The position numbers and the translations under genes were made by a program. From Oreocharis arfaki (taxonomy: Eukaryota > Chordata > Aves > Passeriformes > Paramythiidae), in assembly GCA_013398015.1 (NCBI GenBank), contig VZRR01011614.1:256142-320141 (forward strand): a stretch of DNA of 64,000 nt. The letters run 5' to 3'. Positions 48,401 to 61,300 of this stretch are shown one piece after another. Position 1 is the stretch's first letter, and the number at the start of each line of letters is the position of its first letter. The notes below the pieces were generated by a model that saw only the letters and a program-made list of their open reading frames with translations, did not search any database and was not told the DNA's origin.

Positions 48401-51400
48401 GATGTAGAATTTTTTTTGTGATGCAAATAAATTTTGGCCAGATTTGCTCTTGAGGGAAGGCTTGAATGAGTCTGCCAGCTCTCTTCTTTTTTTGGTCCCT
48501 CCCTACAAATGCCAAACTCCCTGCTCAGCCATAGCTGTGTGTGTGACAGTGCCCCAAAATGCCTCGTAAAAGCAGCCTGTGGGGAAGGTAGCAGAACCCA
48601 AGAAATCACCTGCAGCACTTTGACATCAGGAAATCCTCCCAAGAGCTCAGCCTTGAGATGCAGACCCACAGCATGCCCCAGCCCACTCATCCTCACAGAT
48701 GGACTTGTCTTCCCTGCCCATGGGAAGGCTGATCCGTGCAGATGACCAGCAGCTGAAAACAAAGCATGATAACAGATACTGACCCTCCAGATTGCACCAC
48801 ACACCTTTTTTTTTAAAGGTGTGTAAAGAAAGTAAGTTTATTAAACATCTCTGGGTAGGTTTGTTGGGATTTTTTAAAACTATGATGACAGTGCAAGGAG
48901 GAGGTGTAGCTACCCTGGCACTCCCAGTGCTCTGCTGTGGTAGTCCATGGTCTTCCAAAGTCTCTGTAAGCTTCTAGCCTGTTCTATGTGCACCTCAGCT
49001 GACCCACTTTCAGTTTTTGAGCTGCCAGAGTTAATCTGCAGTCTGGACATTGGGTTTACTCTGCTACTTTTCTCATATTGATTTAATGAATTGTTAATGA
49101 TGTGGTTTATAGTCACTGTGATTCATCGAGGCACAGACCTCTTCCAATCAGGAGAGCGGATAATTGCGGTGAAAGCGCATGATTATGGCTGCACGAGACC
49201 CATATTTTTCATCATATTTTAATGAAATTGATTCAGGCCTCCCTGTTGCTCAGAGAGGTGTTAAAAGATCAATTTTGTATCATTCAGCTCAAGAGAGGAA
49301 TCAAATTTTTGCTGAAAAGTTCTGTTTTCTCTAAAACATTAATTGATATTTTGGCTAGGAAGAAGAGAAAAATTTCTTTTAAAAGAGTAATCTAGAAACA
49401 ATCAAACCAGCAAACCCCAGCCAAAAAAAATGACCTATCAAAGAGAATAAACTTAGCTAGAACATCTGCTATGTAGTCACTTTGGTGGGAGGACACTTGA
49501 AGGAGAAGTAGTCTCACAGCCAAAGCTCCCTTGAAGCTTTTCTAAGAAACAAGCTAAACTGAACATACTCCCCGTATATGCTCCCCGTATACTCCCATAA
49601 TTGCACCTTACTTACTGTGTTTACTGTAAGTTGCAACTTACTTGCTGTGTTTCACTTGTTATGGGCAAGGGGTAAGAGTTCACCACAGAAGCTCAGTTGT
49701 TTTATGGTCCAGTGAAATTGCCTTGACTGCTTAAGAAATAACCTCAGCACTTCCCTGAAACAGGAGTCAGAATTAATGAAAATGCTGGCAGCTGAACTTT
49801 AGCGTAACGTACTCTTTAATGTGTTAACATCAAAAAAATGGGCAAAATGCTGTTTTTTTGGACTGTATTCCCACTGACTCATGGCAGTAATTCAGAGAGT
49901 AACCTCTTCCTTAGAGGCTAGATCAAGCAGTGAATATACAGGCAATGGAGAGAGGAGAAAAAAGATTAATATGTTACAAAGCAACAAGCCTTCTGTCTAG
50001 ATGCCCCATTTAGATACTTACATTTATGGCACAAAAGGGAGGCAAACTGAGCAAGTGGAGCTGTTGTGCTCCTAGTGATATGTTGCTGCCACCTTAGGAC
50101 TTATATCCACCTGGATCCACCTTCTGTGGCTGACAGCATTGAGGAGGACTCATTTGGAGGTCTGGAGGAAAGTAGAAGGAAAAAGATCATACAGGGCTTG
50201 GTTTGGATTGGGTTTTCCCAAGTTTGCCCATTGCCATTTGCACAGAGTGGCTTGCCAGGGCTGTGAGTTAACCAGTGAGGCACAGGAGGAGCAGCCTGGC
50301 TGTGCCATAACTTGCCCATTCCCACTCATCCATCACCACCTCGACTTGTCTTCAGCTGCTGCAGAGTAGCAGGGTCAGGCCCTGACATTCTGCTGTCAGG
50401 GCAGGGGAGGACACCCAGGCTGGTAATGCCCCCAAATCAGTGTGGATTACTGCCCTGCTCCACAGCTGGAGGGGCTCCTGCTTGCATAAACTTCAACAGG
50501 AACTGCTCGACTGGGACAAACGTGTATTTTTAATGCCCTGTTCCCAAATGCATTACAGAATAATCTTCAGAAGTTCTGATCATATGTGGGCAGGGAAATA
50601 TATTAAATATATAAGAGTCAGTCTTCTGAGTTCATCTTAAATGAACTCCAATATCCTTTACTTATATTCTGTGTGATAGGAGCAGTAAATTTGCACTGAT
50701 TCTGGTTTAAATCTGCATTGGAATATGGTTATTTTATTTCAGCTTTCTTTGCCAATACTGGAAAATCTAACATGGCTTTACTGTGTTACTGTGTGAGACC
50801 CAAAAAATTGATTTAATACAGCAGCCTACTTGCAATCCCTGGCTTAAGAGAAATACTGAGGGTAAAATCTGTCAAGCATGTGGACGGACTGCACTGATCA
50901 CCAGAACTATGAGCTCAGCATGGGAAATACTATGTAACATGATTAGAATCATTGCAGAAAATGTGTGCACGTCATGTAATAGAAAAATCTATTTCTTAGA
51001 TCTCTACTTTAAACTGTCTCCCCAAAAAGAGCAAAACAGCTTAACAAGTCTTTCCTCAGCCACGCTGCTTAATTGCAGCTGGTGGCTTGGAGCACTGCTG
51101 TACCCACTGGTCTGGGAGGAAGGGAAAGCTCTTTGGTGCCCAGCATAAGAGGCTTCACTGCAAATGGTTCACTCTGCAAATGGTTCAGTTCTGCTGCTTG
51201 TGGAAAGAAGGTGAACAGTTATTAAAAAAAATCAGGTCCAATGTGTGGTGGTTGCCCTTCTTCTCAGTAAAGGCTATTATATCCAATCTGAATAGTCTGA
51301 ATTTAGTCCTGTACTGTGTCTGGCATCAAAGTATAAAATATGGAATAGACCTGAAGAAAAGAAAGTAAAGAAATGAGAAGCCTAAGTGAAGAGGAGGAAA

Positions 51401-52240
51401 ATGGATTGTACATTCAGACCTCTATAAAGTCACATTGATTTTTCATGCTGCAGTTGTGGTGAGAGATATTTGGATGAAGGCAAAAAAAAAGTTTTTATGA
51501 ATTAAGAAAAAAATTATGAAATGAAAATACATATTATTTGATCTCTTATCTACTAATTGTTTGTTACATTTCAGAGTATCTAGTTCTTCTATTACACAAT
51601 ACAAAAGGAACTTTGGCAAGAAAAACTAGTTATTGAATGGTGTGTTGTAGAATGAAAAATAAAAACAAGAAGAATCAGTGTTTGCTAACACATAGAGGCC
51701 AAGGAAACGCACGTTATAAATAATTCTTCACTGAGCAATTTTTCTATCAGTTCAACTTTTGTGGATGTTCTGGCAACAAATAAAAACTGCATCAGATGGG
51801 TCCTGAGAGAACACTAATTAATTATTAATACCTTTCCATATATTTGAGTTTTATTCAAATCAAGAAGAAATCAAGAAATTTAATTGAGACATTGACAAAA
51901 GTAAAAAAATGTAGTATATAACCCAAATGGCTATATTTGTTTTATTTTGAACATAATGGGAGGACAGAGCTTCTTTACCTTTTCAGGCTGTTTCTGAAAC
52001 TGGGAGCAAATGGTGAAGCTGTTTACCTGTTTTGGCAGCCAAATTACTGGATTTCACCCAGATACACATTTATATTCTCTTCCTCTTCTGTGACCCTATA
52101 CTCTTACTTTGAACATACAAATGTTTATGTTTTTAGGCATAAATAATCTTCTGAGTAGTAAAACTCATCTGAAGGTCACTGATGAGTGAAAATGAGGAAA
52201 TGAACCTCACAGTGAGAAAGCCATTGGATGTCATTGCTGT
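48401..52240. other. Intergenic; one candidate conserved noncoding stretch
   Basis: No exon supported. About 49120-49360 has the look of a conserved noncoding element (see findings). A small nested tandem repeat occupies 49565-49651. Confidence 0.55.
49565..49651. repeat. Short nested tandem repeats
   Basis: CTCCCCGTATA occurs twice in succession, followed by two diverged copies of a CTTACTTACTGTGTTTA-like unit. Local, about 90 bases. Confidence 0.7.
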
Positions 52241-52249
52241 GGTGGTGTT

Positions 52250-52352
52250 GTCACTTGGCAGTGGGGTGAGAAGTGGCCTTGGCAGTGCTGGGTTAACATT
52301 GTACCTGATGATCTTAAAGGTCTTTTCCAACTGAATCCATGGTTCTGTGAGT
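52250..52352 (+). mobile_element. CR1 LINE 3' end, plus orientation
   Basis: GGCAGTGCTGGGTTAACATT, CTGATGATCTTAAAGGTCTT and TTCCAACTGAATCCATGG, followed by TTCTGTGA: the CR1 3' terminus. The 5' limit is approximate. Confidence 0.88.
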
Positions 52353-55300
52353 AAAGAGCATCGCTGGGGCACCAGGCTGGAGCACTGTCAGCAGCAGCCA
52401 CTTTAGGATCAGTGTTTTGCATGGATATGGTTTTCACCAATACCTCAGAAGAAATCCAGCTCTGGGTTCTGGTAGATGTCTTTACCTGACAGGAAATCTC
52501 AAAATTTTCTTGTTGAACTGCAGATGAACTGTCAGAACAGTGAGATCAGTTTGTTTGCTTTAATTTTTGGCTTGTGTCCTAGCACAGAAATGAGTTACAA
52601 TGCAAATCTCCCTGTCTAACTGGAGCATGGTGGAAAGCTTCAGAGTAAATGCTCAGGGCCATGTGACTGAGGAGAGAAGGGAGAGAGAATTTTCAGAAAA
52701 AAATGTAAAAAACAACACTTCTGTCTGAGGCTGCTTTGCATGAAGTCTGTAAGACAAGGGTCCTTCATCCTCTTCTTCATCTCAGCCATGCAAACAGAGA
52801 GGGAAAGCACGATGAGGTGGAGTGTTCCAAACATCTTCTGCAGCTGTGTAAAAGATGCATGAATATGAAGGAGACCCCTTTGCCACTCTAGGCTTTGGGT
52901 AAAAAAATTATTAATAATTCTACAAGTGAAAGAGGAAAATCAAGTGAAGGGAGGGTTAGTAATACTTTAAGCAAAATGAGCTCTGCAATTATAACAATAT
53001 GTAAAATACCATGCAGCTGTATCTGTAACTAGCAATAACCACCCTCAATGTTCTGCCCACTGTGCTGAGGAATGGCCATGTCTTTCTGACCCTGTACATT
53101 CCCTCAGCACCCCTAATGCTGTGTTAAGGACATGTGTTTGCAGGGATAGAACACATTTGAAGGCAACTTTGATTTATTTCTTCAGTTCATATGAAATGGG
53201 AATATTCTGAAAGAAAGTGACTGAAAGTGGCATGTTGTTTAGCAGCCCACCAGAACATCATAAACCAGCTCCTCTTCCCTCTGGATAAGCCAGCATGGTC
53301 TTCCCAGGAGCTAATAGAGTCTCTGCCTGGGATTGACATAACACTGACACCTCCTCCTTTGTTTAAGCAACTAAAATGTTTCTGGCTATCTGATTTCCCT
53401 AGAAAAATGTATGAAAATCACAAAGTATTTTATTACGAATTATGTGCCAGGCTTTTAGAACTAGAGCAACTTTAAACAGAACTTAAGGAGCAAACTGCAT
53501 TATGAAAATTTTGAAGTCAAAGGTAGCAGGGCTTAAGGACATTATTTGAGTGTGCTGAAAGGCACAGGAAGGACATTTACCCTCCGTAGGGACATGCTTT
53601 GGACTTTAGGTGACATTTGTTGCAAAGCTTCAACACAGTCTGTTCATACAGATAGAAGTCCAAAGCTCCAGAAAATACAATGTCCTTGAAGTTTTTGCTC
53701 ACATTACAGAACCTGACTCTTCATCACAACTCTGTACTGAAAGCAGAGGGATGTGCAAACTCTGTCTTTTATTGATCTACAACATGTTTTATAGTTTCCA
53801 TTCCTACAGTACTTGAATGCTTTGTGTGTGTGTTCAATTATGCAGAACTCTCTCTCATAATGCATTTGCAATGGATATTATTTTTAAATTGAAAAGAAAA
53901 AGTTCCAGGTTATTTACAAAAGAGGAAAGGTGATTTCCTGTTGGGTGGGGACCACCAAGTCATCCAGAGCTTTGAGATGGCTTTCGATAAAACAAGCATC
54001 CATGGTACACAAGAAAGGCTTTGGCTCTTAAGAGCTACTTCTGGTTAGAACATAAATGAGGACGATTCATTATTCAAATAAGAACAAATATAGACTAAAA
54101 CAAAGCAGGCAATTTAAAAGAGGGTCCATCCCTACTCATTGCATTCTTGTTGGATGGGTTCTTTTGCTATGCCTCAGTGTAGGGCCGTTTCGGAGGCTGT
54201 CAGGGTCTGTTTCCCATTAGTGACCTTTGGTTAAGTTCCTTTCTGAATCCCAGCTCCTTTGGTGTTTAAGTCAGTCCTTTAATGCTTTTGCAGAAGGTTT
54301 TGTAGAGAAAGTTTATGGACACAATTTTTTTGCTAATAATAAATTGCAGAGATAGTGTTGAGAGCAGGCTGATACATCTCCAAGATACATCACAATCTTT
54401 AGTGAGAGCTTTTAAATTCAGTTTAAAAATTACCAGCCTGGGGGATCATAATGGACAATTTGGGCAACCAGAAGGCTATTCAATTCTATTTCTTATGTAC
54501 CTGCAAACCATTAAAAAGAAGCAATTTTGTCCAGTATATGTAACCTTTCATTTACCTTTAAAGTCTCCAAATAAGCATATATTAATTTAAATTCTAGCAG
54601 CCTACAGCAGGTTTTCAAATTGAATAGGGTGAGAAATTTCAAAAGGTCATAGGAATAAAGACAAGACTTATCTGGCTAGCTAAAAGGATTCCTTTGATGT
54701 TTTCATCTTCCCAAGTTTCGCTGCAATTAAGAACTGGCAAAACGAACTTGCTAATAGAACCACTTAGTGTTGGAACCACAGCAGTGTTTAGCAGGCATAA
54801 TCAGCTATCACTGCTTTGTGCTAAGCATTTCATGACCATGTAATGACCATCCAGGCAGCCAAGCACCAGCACTGCAGGAGCATTTTCATGTGCTCTTGTG
54901 GTTCTGCAGTATGACCTTGGCTCAGCCAGTCTTCCACCATGCCAGCTTCGGTGCCGTGGACAAATGCAACCCGACTTAGTACTCACCTATTATCTACATA
55001 ATTCATTAATTGTGAGCAGAGAGTGCTCTTGTGTTAACCCAAGCTCTTCAGGTGGCCATAGGGTCAGCAGGGTCTCCTTGGTGGCCAATACAGATAACAA
55101 CACTTGGTGGGCAGGGAGGATGTGGCAGCAGAGAATGAGAACAGGCAGCACAGTTACACCTTTTTTTGTACGATTGGGGCAATGCTGTGATGATCCAAGA
55201 CACAGAGTGTGATTGTGACTGAGCGAATCCCGACAATAAGAGATGTTTTTCCCTCACACACAGCAGACTGAAGAAGCCCCAAAAGCCACTGATTGCACCT

Positions 55301-58300
55301 GTTCGAACTGGAGAGAGTTGTCCATGCATCAGCACGTGGAGCCTCCTTTATTCCGCAGGGCAACCACAGCCCCCTGTAAAGGATCCAAAACATTCAAGGC
55401 AACCCAAGTCTGAGTAAGAATATTTAGACTCACCAGTAAACTGAAGCTCGGGCAGACTCAGAGCATGGATCTGATGGGCTTTTCACAGGAAACACCACTG
55501 AACAGTATTCACAAGTCCCCTAACTTGATGTCTCACTCACACTCTCCTGTACCTTAAGCCTTACGGAGTGAGTTTTGTCAGATTTAAGACTAGAAGATGA
55601 ATGACTACGCAAATTTCCTCAGCTGAACTGAACCAGCAGTTTCTTCAAAATAATAAGGATATGTGAAATGTCTTGAAAAATTTCACATGTTTCAGCAGAA
55701 ATGCCATTTTTTGCCAAATGAAAGAGCAAGCAAAATAATATACTGTCTCATGTGACAGGATAAAATGTTAGTGATACACTAATGGGTTAGTGCACAATTA
55801 TTTCTAGAAACTGGTCAGAAGGCAAAAAACATGATAACAATTCTTTTATTTTAATCAGATTGTTATTTCCTGTTTCATTTAAGTGAAAGATCATTCATGG
55901 TTTCTGTTTCCTTGTAGAAGCTCTTCTGCAATCATCCTGTTTTTCTTGTGAGTTCTGGGAGGCTGGAAGGTTCTACAATGTCAGGATCCTAGGAATCCTG
56001 AGAGCAGGGACTTCAGGTCCACCTGCAAAGATCTTGGGTAATTTAATTGATTTCCATTAAGTATGAAACTGGCAGCAAGTTGGCAGTTCCCAGGGTGGAG
56101 TTACGAGCTTTGGTTCTTTTACATCTGAACTGACATAGCTCCTTGTTCCTAGGTTAACTTCATGTTTGAACATGGAAGAATCTTGCTTTGATACTTGAAA
56201 CAATTGAGCCACAGAATGTGTGTATGAAACCTAGTTTCCTATAGTTTGGTGCCCTTTGTCCTCTTTAATACCCCAATGAGGCAAAAGTCTGGTAAACTGC
56301 CCTAGATACCAGATTTCCATGGGTGCTGATCAGCCAGCCAGTTGCTAACAGTATTCATGGCAGCTGAGTTTAGCCTGCTTTTTCTTCCTTGCCAATTCTC
56401 ACTATAGCTATGAGAATACGGTCATCTTTGAAAATTAATTTCCTGAAAATTGGCTGTGGGGTTAAAAAAAAATGACTGGTGCAGAAGGAACCACAGACAG
56501 ATGATCAGATGGTATAAACAAAACCATGTAATTTTTTTAGGAAACCTGCTAAAATTGAGTAATTTGGATATAAACCAGAAGGCATAATAAATTGGACCTC
56601 AGCAGCTTTCTGGCTCCTGTGCACTGTGTCAGATCCTAAAATTGGTATTTGGGAGTCCGGCTTTTCATGGAGAATTTTTTAGATGGGTAACAGCCAGCAC
56701 CACAACCCTGGGGCATCTTCTCTGGAGATGAGTCCACACTGAGGGTCTGTGAGAGCTGAGTGGAGCACGGAAGATGCACAGTGTGCACTGGGGCTTTGTG
56801 GCTTCTGAGTCCCCTGGCTGACCTCCAGGGCTGCGTGAATCATCACAGGCCCAGCATCAGAGGTGGGAATGCTGTAAAATGCAATTTATTTCCTCTTCCT
56901 GTATGCCAAGTACTGCAATATATACAAACTCCTAAGTAAATTATTTTGGATGCACAGCTATAAATTTCAGTCACACACACTCTAACAGATTTTTTAAAAC
57001 AGCAACAAAAACAAAAAAACCACATATTGTTCTCATGTACTCTTCAGTTACTTTATAGGACTCCCTCTGTTCGTGACTGTTTCTGTTATTGTTGGAAGAA
57101 TAAACCTTCTCAAAATAGATCATCGTAAGGATGGAATCTGTCCAGTGACCACTTAAGTAGAAGTTTGCTGCCAGAACCAGTTTATTTCAGCTGTGATCAC
57201 GAAGAGTCTTGTGTGCATTTATTTGTTTGTTCTTCAATACTGTCTGTAATATTGAGATGCTCTGCTAGTACCTTTAATGTTATCCAATGTTTTTCCAAAA
57301 TGAAGTAGGTAAATACATAAGAAAAGGTCAGAGAGAGGTCCTTGTTTTTTTCAACAGCCTTGTATGTCATCAGGTGTTCAACATACTTTGGTTACCTCAA
57401 TATGGACCTATCATTGGCAACTGTATGTACTTCCTTCTGCAAGAACTAACTCAGAGTGCTTGTGTTACTTGTATAATGTGTGCTCTTTGATAGGTGCTGC
57501 TCTGAAGTTGTGCTATGAAAAGAAGGATGGGCTTGTGTTTCAGCCTTATAACCCAAAGTTAGGACATCTGGGTTTTTTCCCCTGACAGTACCATGGATTT
57601 CAGCAAATTTGCCTGAGTATCTCGTGCCCTTTTTGCCCCCCTCTTTTCCTCATCTTCTGTACAGGAATGCTCAGAAGGGAAAAATAGGAGAAAGTTAATT
57701 TGATTGCTATCAGACACAAACAATTAAGCAACTGTTTGCAGGTGGACTACAGTCATTCCTGTGGAGGCCCAGAGGTGTCTCCTCCTTCCCTGGGCTGTAT
57801 ACCTGATGGATGACAAAATGCTGGTGTCCCTTCTGCCCCCAGTGCACTGAAGGGGTGGGGGACTAGAGCACAAGCCAGACAGGAAGGTACATCGCTGTAT
57901 CAGTGTTCTAAATTAGGAGAAAAGAAACCTTTAGATGTGTTTCAGACAAGTGCCTGGAGAAGCAGAAACACTCTCCTGACAGGGTCAGGGAGGAGCTTTA
58001 GTACCCCTGAGTTTCTAGGCATGCTACGCCTGAGAAGGACAGGCAGAGGCAGCTGTCTGGGAGGAACAGGCAGGAGGAGCTGGATAGAGCATGATCAAAG
58101 GTTAAGTGGGTGTCATTTTGCTAGAATTGCCACGTGATACGGAGTTTGAATATGTGAGTAATGGGCACTGACAGGACAGAACCTTGAAACAGCACCAGCT
58201 GGAGAGACAGGTCATGCAGGAGCTGTATCAGCACCCACGGTGATGTACAGCTCTGCTTGTGTGCTCGGGCTGGCTTGGAGGTGTCTCACATCATGAATAC

Positions 58301-61300
58301 TGTGTCCTGATATCATGTGAGTTCCCACGTAGGCTTCAGGTAGAGGCAGAGACTTCTGCAGAGGAGGGGTTCCTGCTGGCCATTTCCCTCTGCAAAACCT
58401 GCACGGAGAGGCCGAGGGAGTCACGACTCCATGTATGCAAACACAGGGGACCTTGTGTGCAAGAGCTTAGGGGACTGGGAGGCACACGGGGCAGGCAGTA
58501 AAGAAATCAGACTCCAGGAAGTCAGGTAGGTTAGATAGAGACAGAGATGTCTGAGGCAGACTCCAGGCAGAAGGATCTGCAGTGAAATTTGAAAAGGCCT
58601 TATCTCAAGGCAGGCAGATCTGCCTGCAGGCTGGGGCTCTCTTTTAGGCTCCGCCAAGCTCCTGGGGTGAAGTTCAAGCAGTGCTTCACTTTGTAAGGGC
58701 CTGTTGGCCCCCAGCCCATGGGAGCTCCTGAGTAAGGCTATGGGAGAATGCTGAAGGTTGTCTTCTGCCCCAAAGAGTGCATGTATCCTGAATACAGAAG
58801 GTTCTTCTCCACCTCATCTATTGTCCATTTATGATACAGGAACAGTAAGTGATACCAGCCTTTTTTTTTTTTAATGCAACCCATGGTTATAAACTTCTAT
58901 TTCAGTTTTATATTATTTTAGTTCATAATTGCAGGTACTTCAAGAGAAGCCCATGCTTGCAGAAGTAAACTGCAGTAACAAAATTTCATGTGCCTATAAA
59001 AGAGTGCTTTAATACTGAAGTGCATCACAAGCCAGAGCTGCACAGATGCTCATCAGAAAACCACCACAGCATTGGGTAGCCTTTTCTCTGATAGAAAAGC
59101 TTTCAGAGATCAAAACTGCACCTCAGTCTCCTCTTAAATGTGATGTGACGTGGTTTTACACGCACACATGCAAATGTTACTTGTTCGATTCACACATGAG
59201 GGTTCGTTTATTTTGTATAATTAAAACTAATCTAGTTAGTTTGTAGGGCATATGCAATGGGAATGTTTCATGTGACTTGCAAAGATAAGGCTCCATTGAA
59301 GACTTAGAGGAGCCTTCCTTGATGTTGACCAGAATGCATTTAGTTTGCTAAGAACCCACTGCCACAACAAAACAGAAATTCAGGTGGAACAGGACATAAT
59401 TGCTGCAGGTACTTTAAAACCACCAGATTGCATTTCTGATGACTACCATGCAATTAGCAACGTTACAGATCTGCTTGCTGGAAGGAGTAAGGCAGAAAAC
59501 TTGTTTCTTATGTCCCTCATATGACATGGTAAAAACAAATCCTACTGGCTGTAGAGGAAAGACAAAGCAATCCATGTGCCTGAACATCAGCCTACTGACA
59601 TTTAAATCTTGTTCTTCTTGCTCTTCTTCCCTCCATTTTAAGATCTGGCTTTGTTTTTTTGCAGGAGGGTAAGACCCACCAAGGAGCCTGTTGCGTGACA
59701 CTGAAAATTTGCAAGAGTGTTGGAGATTAAAAAAGCATATTGCCTAAGGCTGAGCTGCTAAGAACAACTCTGTTTTTTCGCTTAGCTATTCTTAACAGGA
59801 GAACCAGGCAATTGCAAGTGAGAGTTTCAAGGCAAGTTAAGTTTCAAGACCAAGAGGCATATTCACTCCCAGGATTAGAGAGTTAATCTGCCTCTTTAAA
59901 CTCAGGGGAGAGAGGTTTCCTCTTTAAGGCCAGCCCCCTGAATCATTCCCAGGAGAGGTGGAATGGCCACCATTCCTCTCCACCATTCCAGGAGGAGAGG
60001 TGGAATGGAAGAGAGAGGTGGCAGGCACATACAGCTGCCTGCCCCAAAGGCTCAGTGCAGTCCTGTCACTCTCTGCGAAAGTGTTGGTGTATTTTGGCTC
60101 AAAGGGAAGGGATCAAATCTACTTATGCTGTCTGGTGCATCCCCGAGGACATGTACTGTTAGTCCTGACAAGTAGGGACTTGGTTCTAGTGTTTTGGTTT
60201 TGGCTTGGCCAGATCTTAACAGAGGTGTAGAACAGGACTTTTCCAGGTGGGAAACTTGCTGTCTAAGGCAAGTCTGTGAAAGTAGTGCAATATTGTGGTT
60301 ACTAGAACGCCTTCAAAGTCCTGTTTCCTCCTTCCTGAGAGGGTACCCTTTCAAAAAGGCAGTCATTCCGTGTTGCAGTCTCTGCTTTCACCAGGCAGTA
60401 AATATTCAGCTCTTAAGTTCCCTCCTAAATTCTCATTTCCAATGGCTTTGCTTGCCCTCTGAATCTCCTTCTACTCATCTCGCAGCTCTCTGGCAATTGC
60501 AGGCTCAGAACTAAGCGCAGCATTACTGTAGCCATAGGAGATTCCTACAGCTCAAACTACATTTTACTGATCTGAACCGCCATGGCTTCAGATCTCACTT
60601 ATTGTCAGCACCTTTCAACTTTACAGTTTGCTCCCACTCACTGAACACTAGTAGTCCAGACTTTTCCTTCAGCTTACATCAGGCTTATGTTGGGTCAAAT
60701 ATAATTAGGTATCTGCTTAAATTGTCTAAATACAATTTATGGCTTTCTTCCTCCACTATTGCCCAGGTAAATATCTCTCTCTATCCTCTACATTAGGACT
60801 TGGGAGGTGGACAAGAAACAAAAGCATTCACTCATAGATGTTTCTGATTAACCACTAATCCTAATCATGGTCACATAAACCTCTGAAACCTCCTAATGCT
60901 TGTATCAAATGCTTTACTAAAAGCCAGTTGATCTGTCTTTACAGTCTCCTCAAATTATTTGTAACTGTCAACAAATTAAGTACCTTTGCTCACAGAGGTA
61001 TGTTATTTCCTCAGTCTGCTAACACATCCCTAGTGTTCTGCCACTTATCTCAGTGATATCACTTACCAGAACTGTAACAAGTCCATTATCTGATTCCCTT
61101 ACTGACCCATACAGCAAATTATCTGGACTCCCACTATGCTGCAGTAAGCTCACATTTCACAAATATTTTCTTACTTGTTTTCATCAGTTACTGCATTACA
61201 TCCTCATTGATTTTCAACCGTCCCTCATTTCAAGTCCTTTTAAAATAGATTTCCACCATTTCAGAGTTATCAATCTCACTTCAGTGTTCCTGTATTAATA

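Noticed and set aside
48289..48804. 171-codon minus-strand open frame
   Set aside because: Part of it is the reverse complement of a CR1 copy; the rest resembles nothing known and no splice or promoter context supports it.
53227..53475. 82-codon plus-strand frame with protein-like composition
   Set aside because: No family recognised, no splice partner on either side; a search against bird proteins would settle it. A hit would reopen the call.
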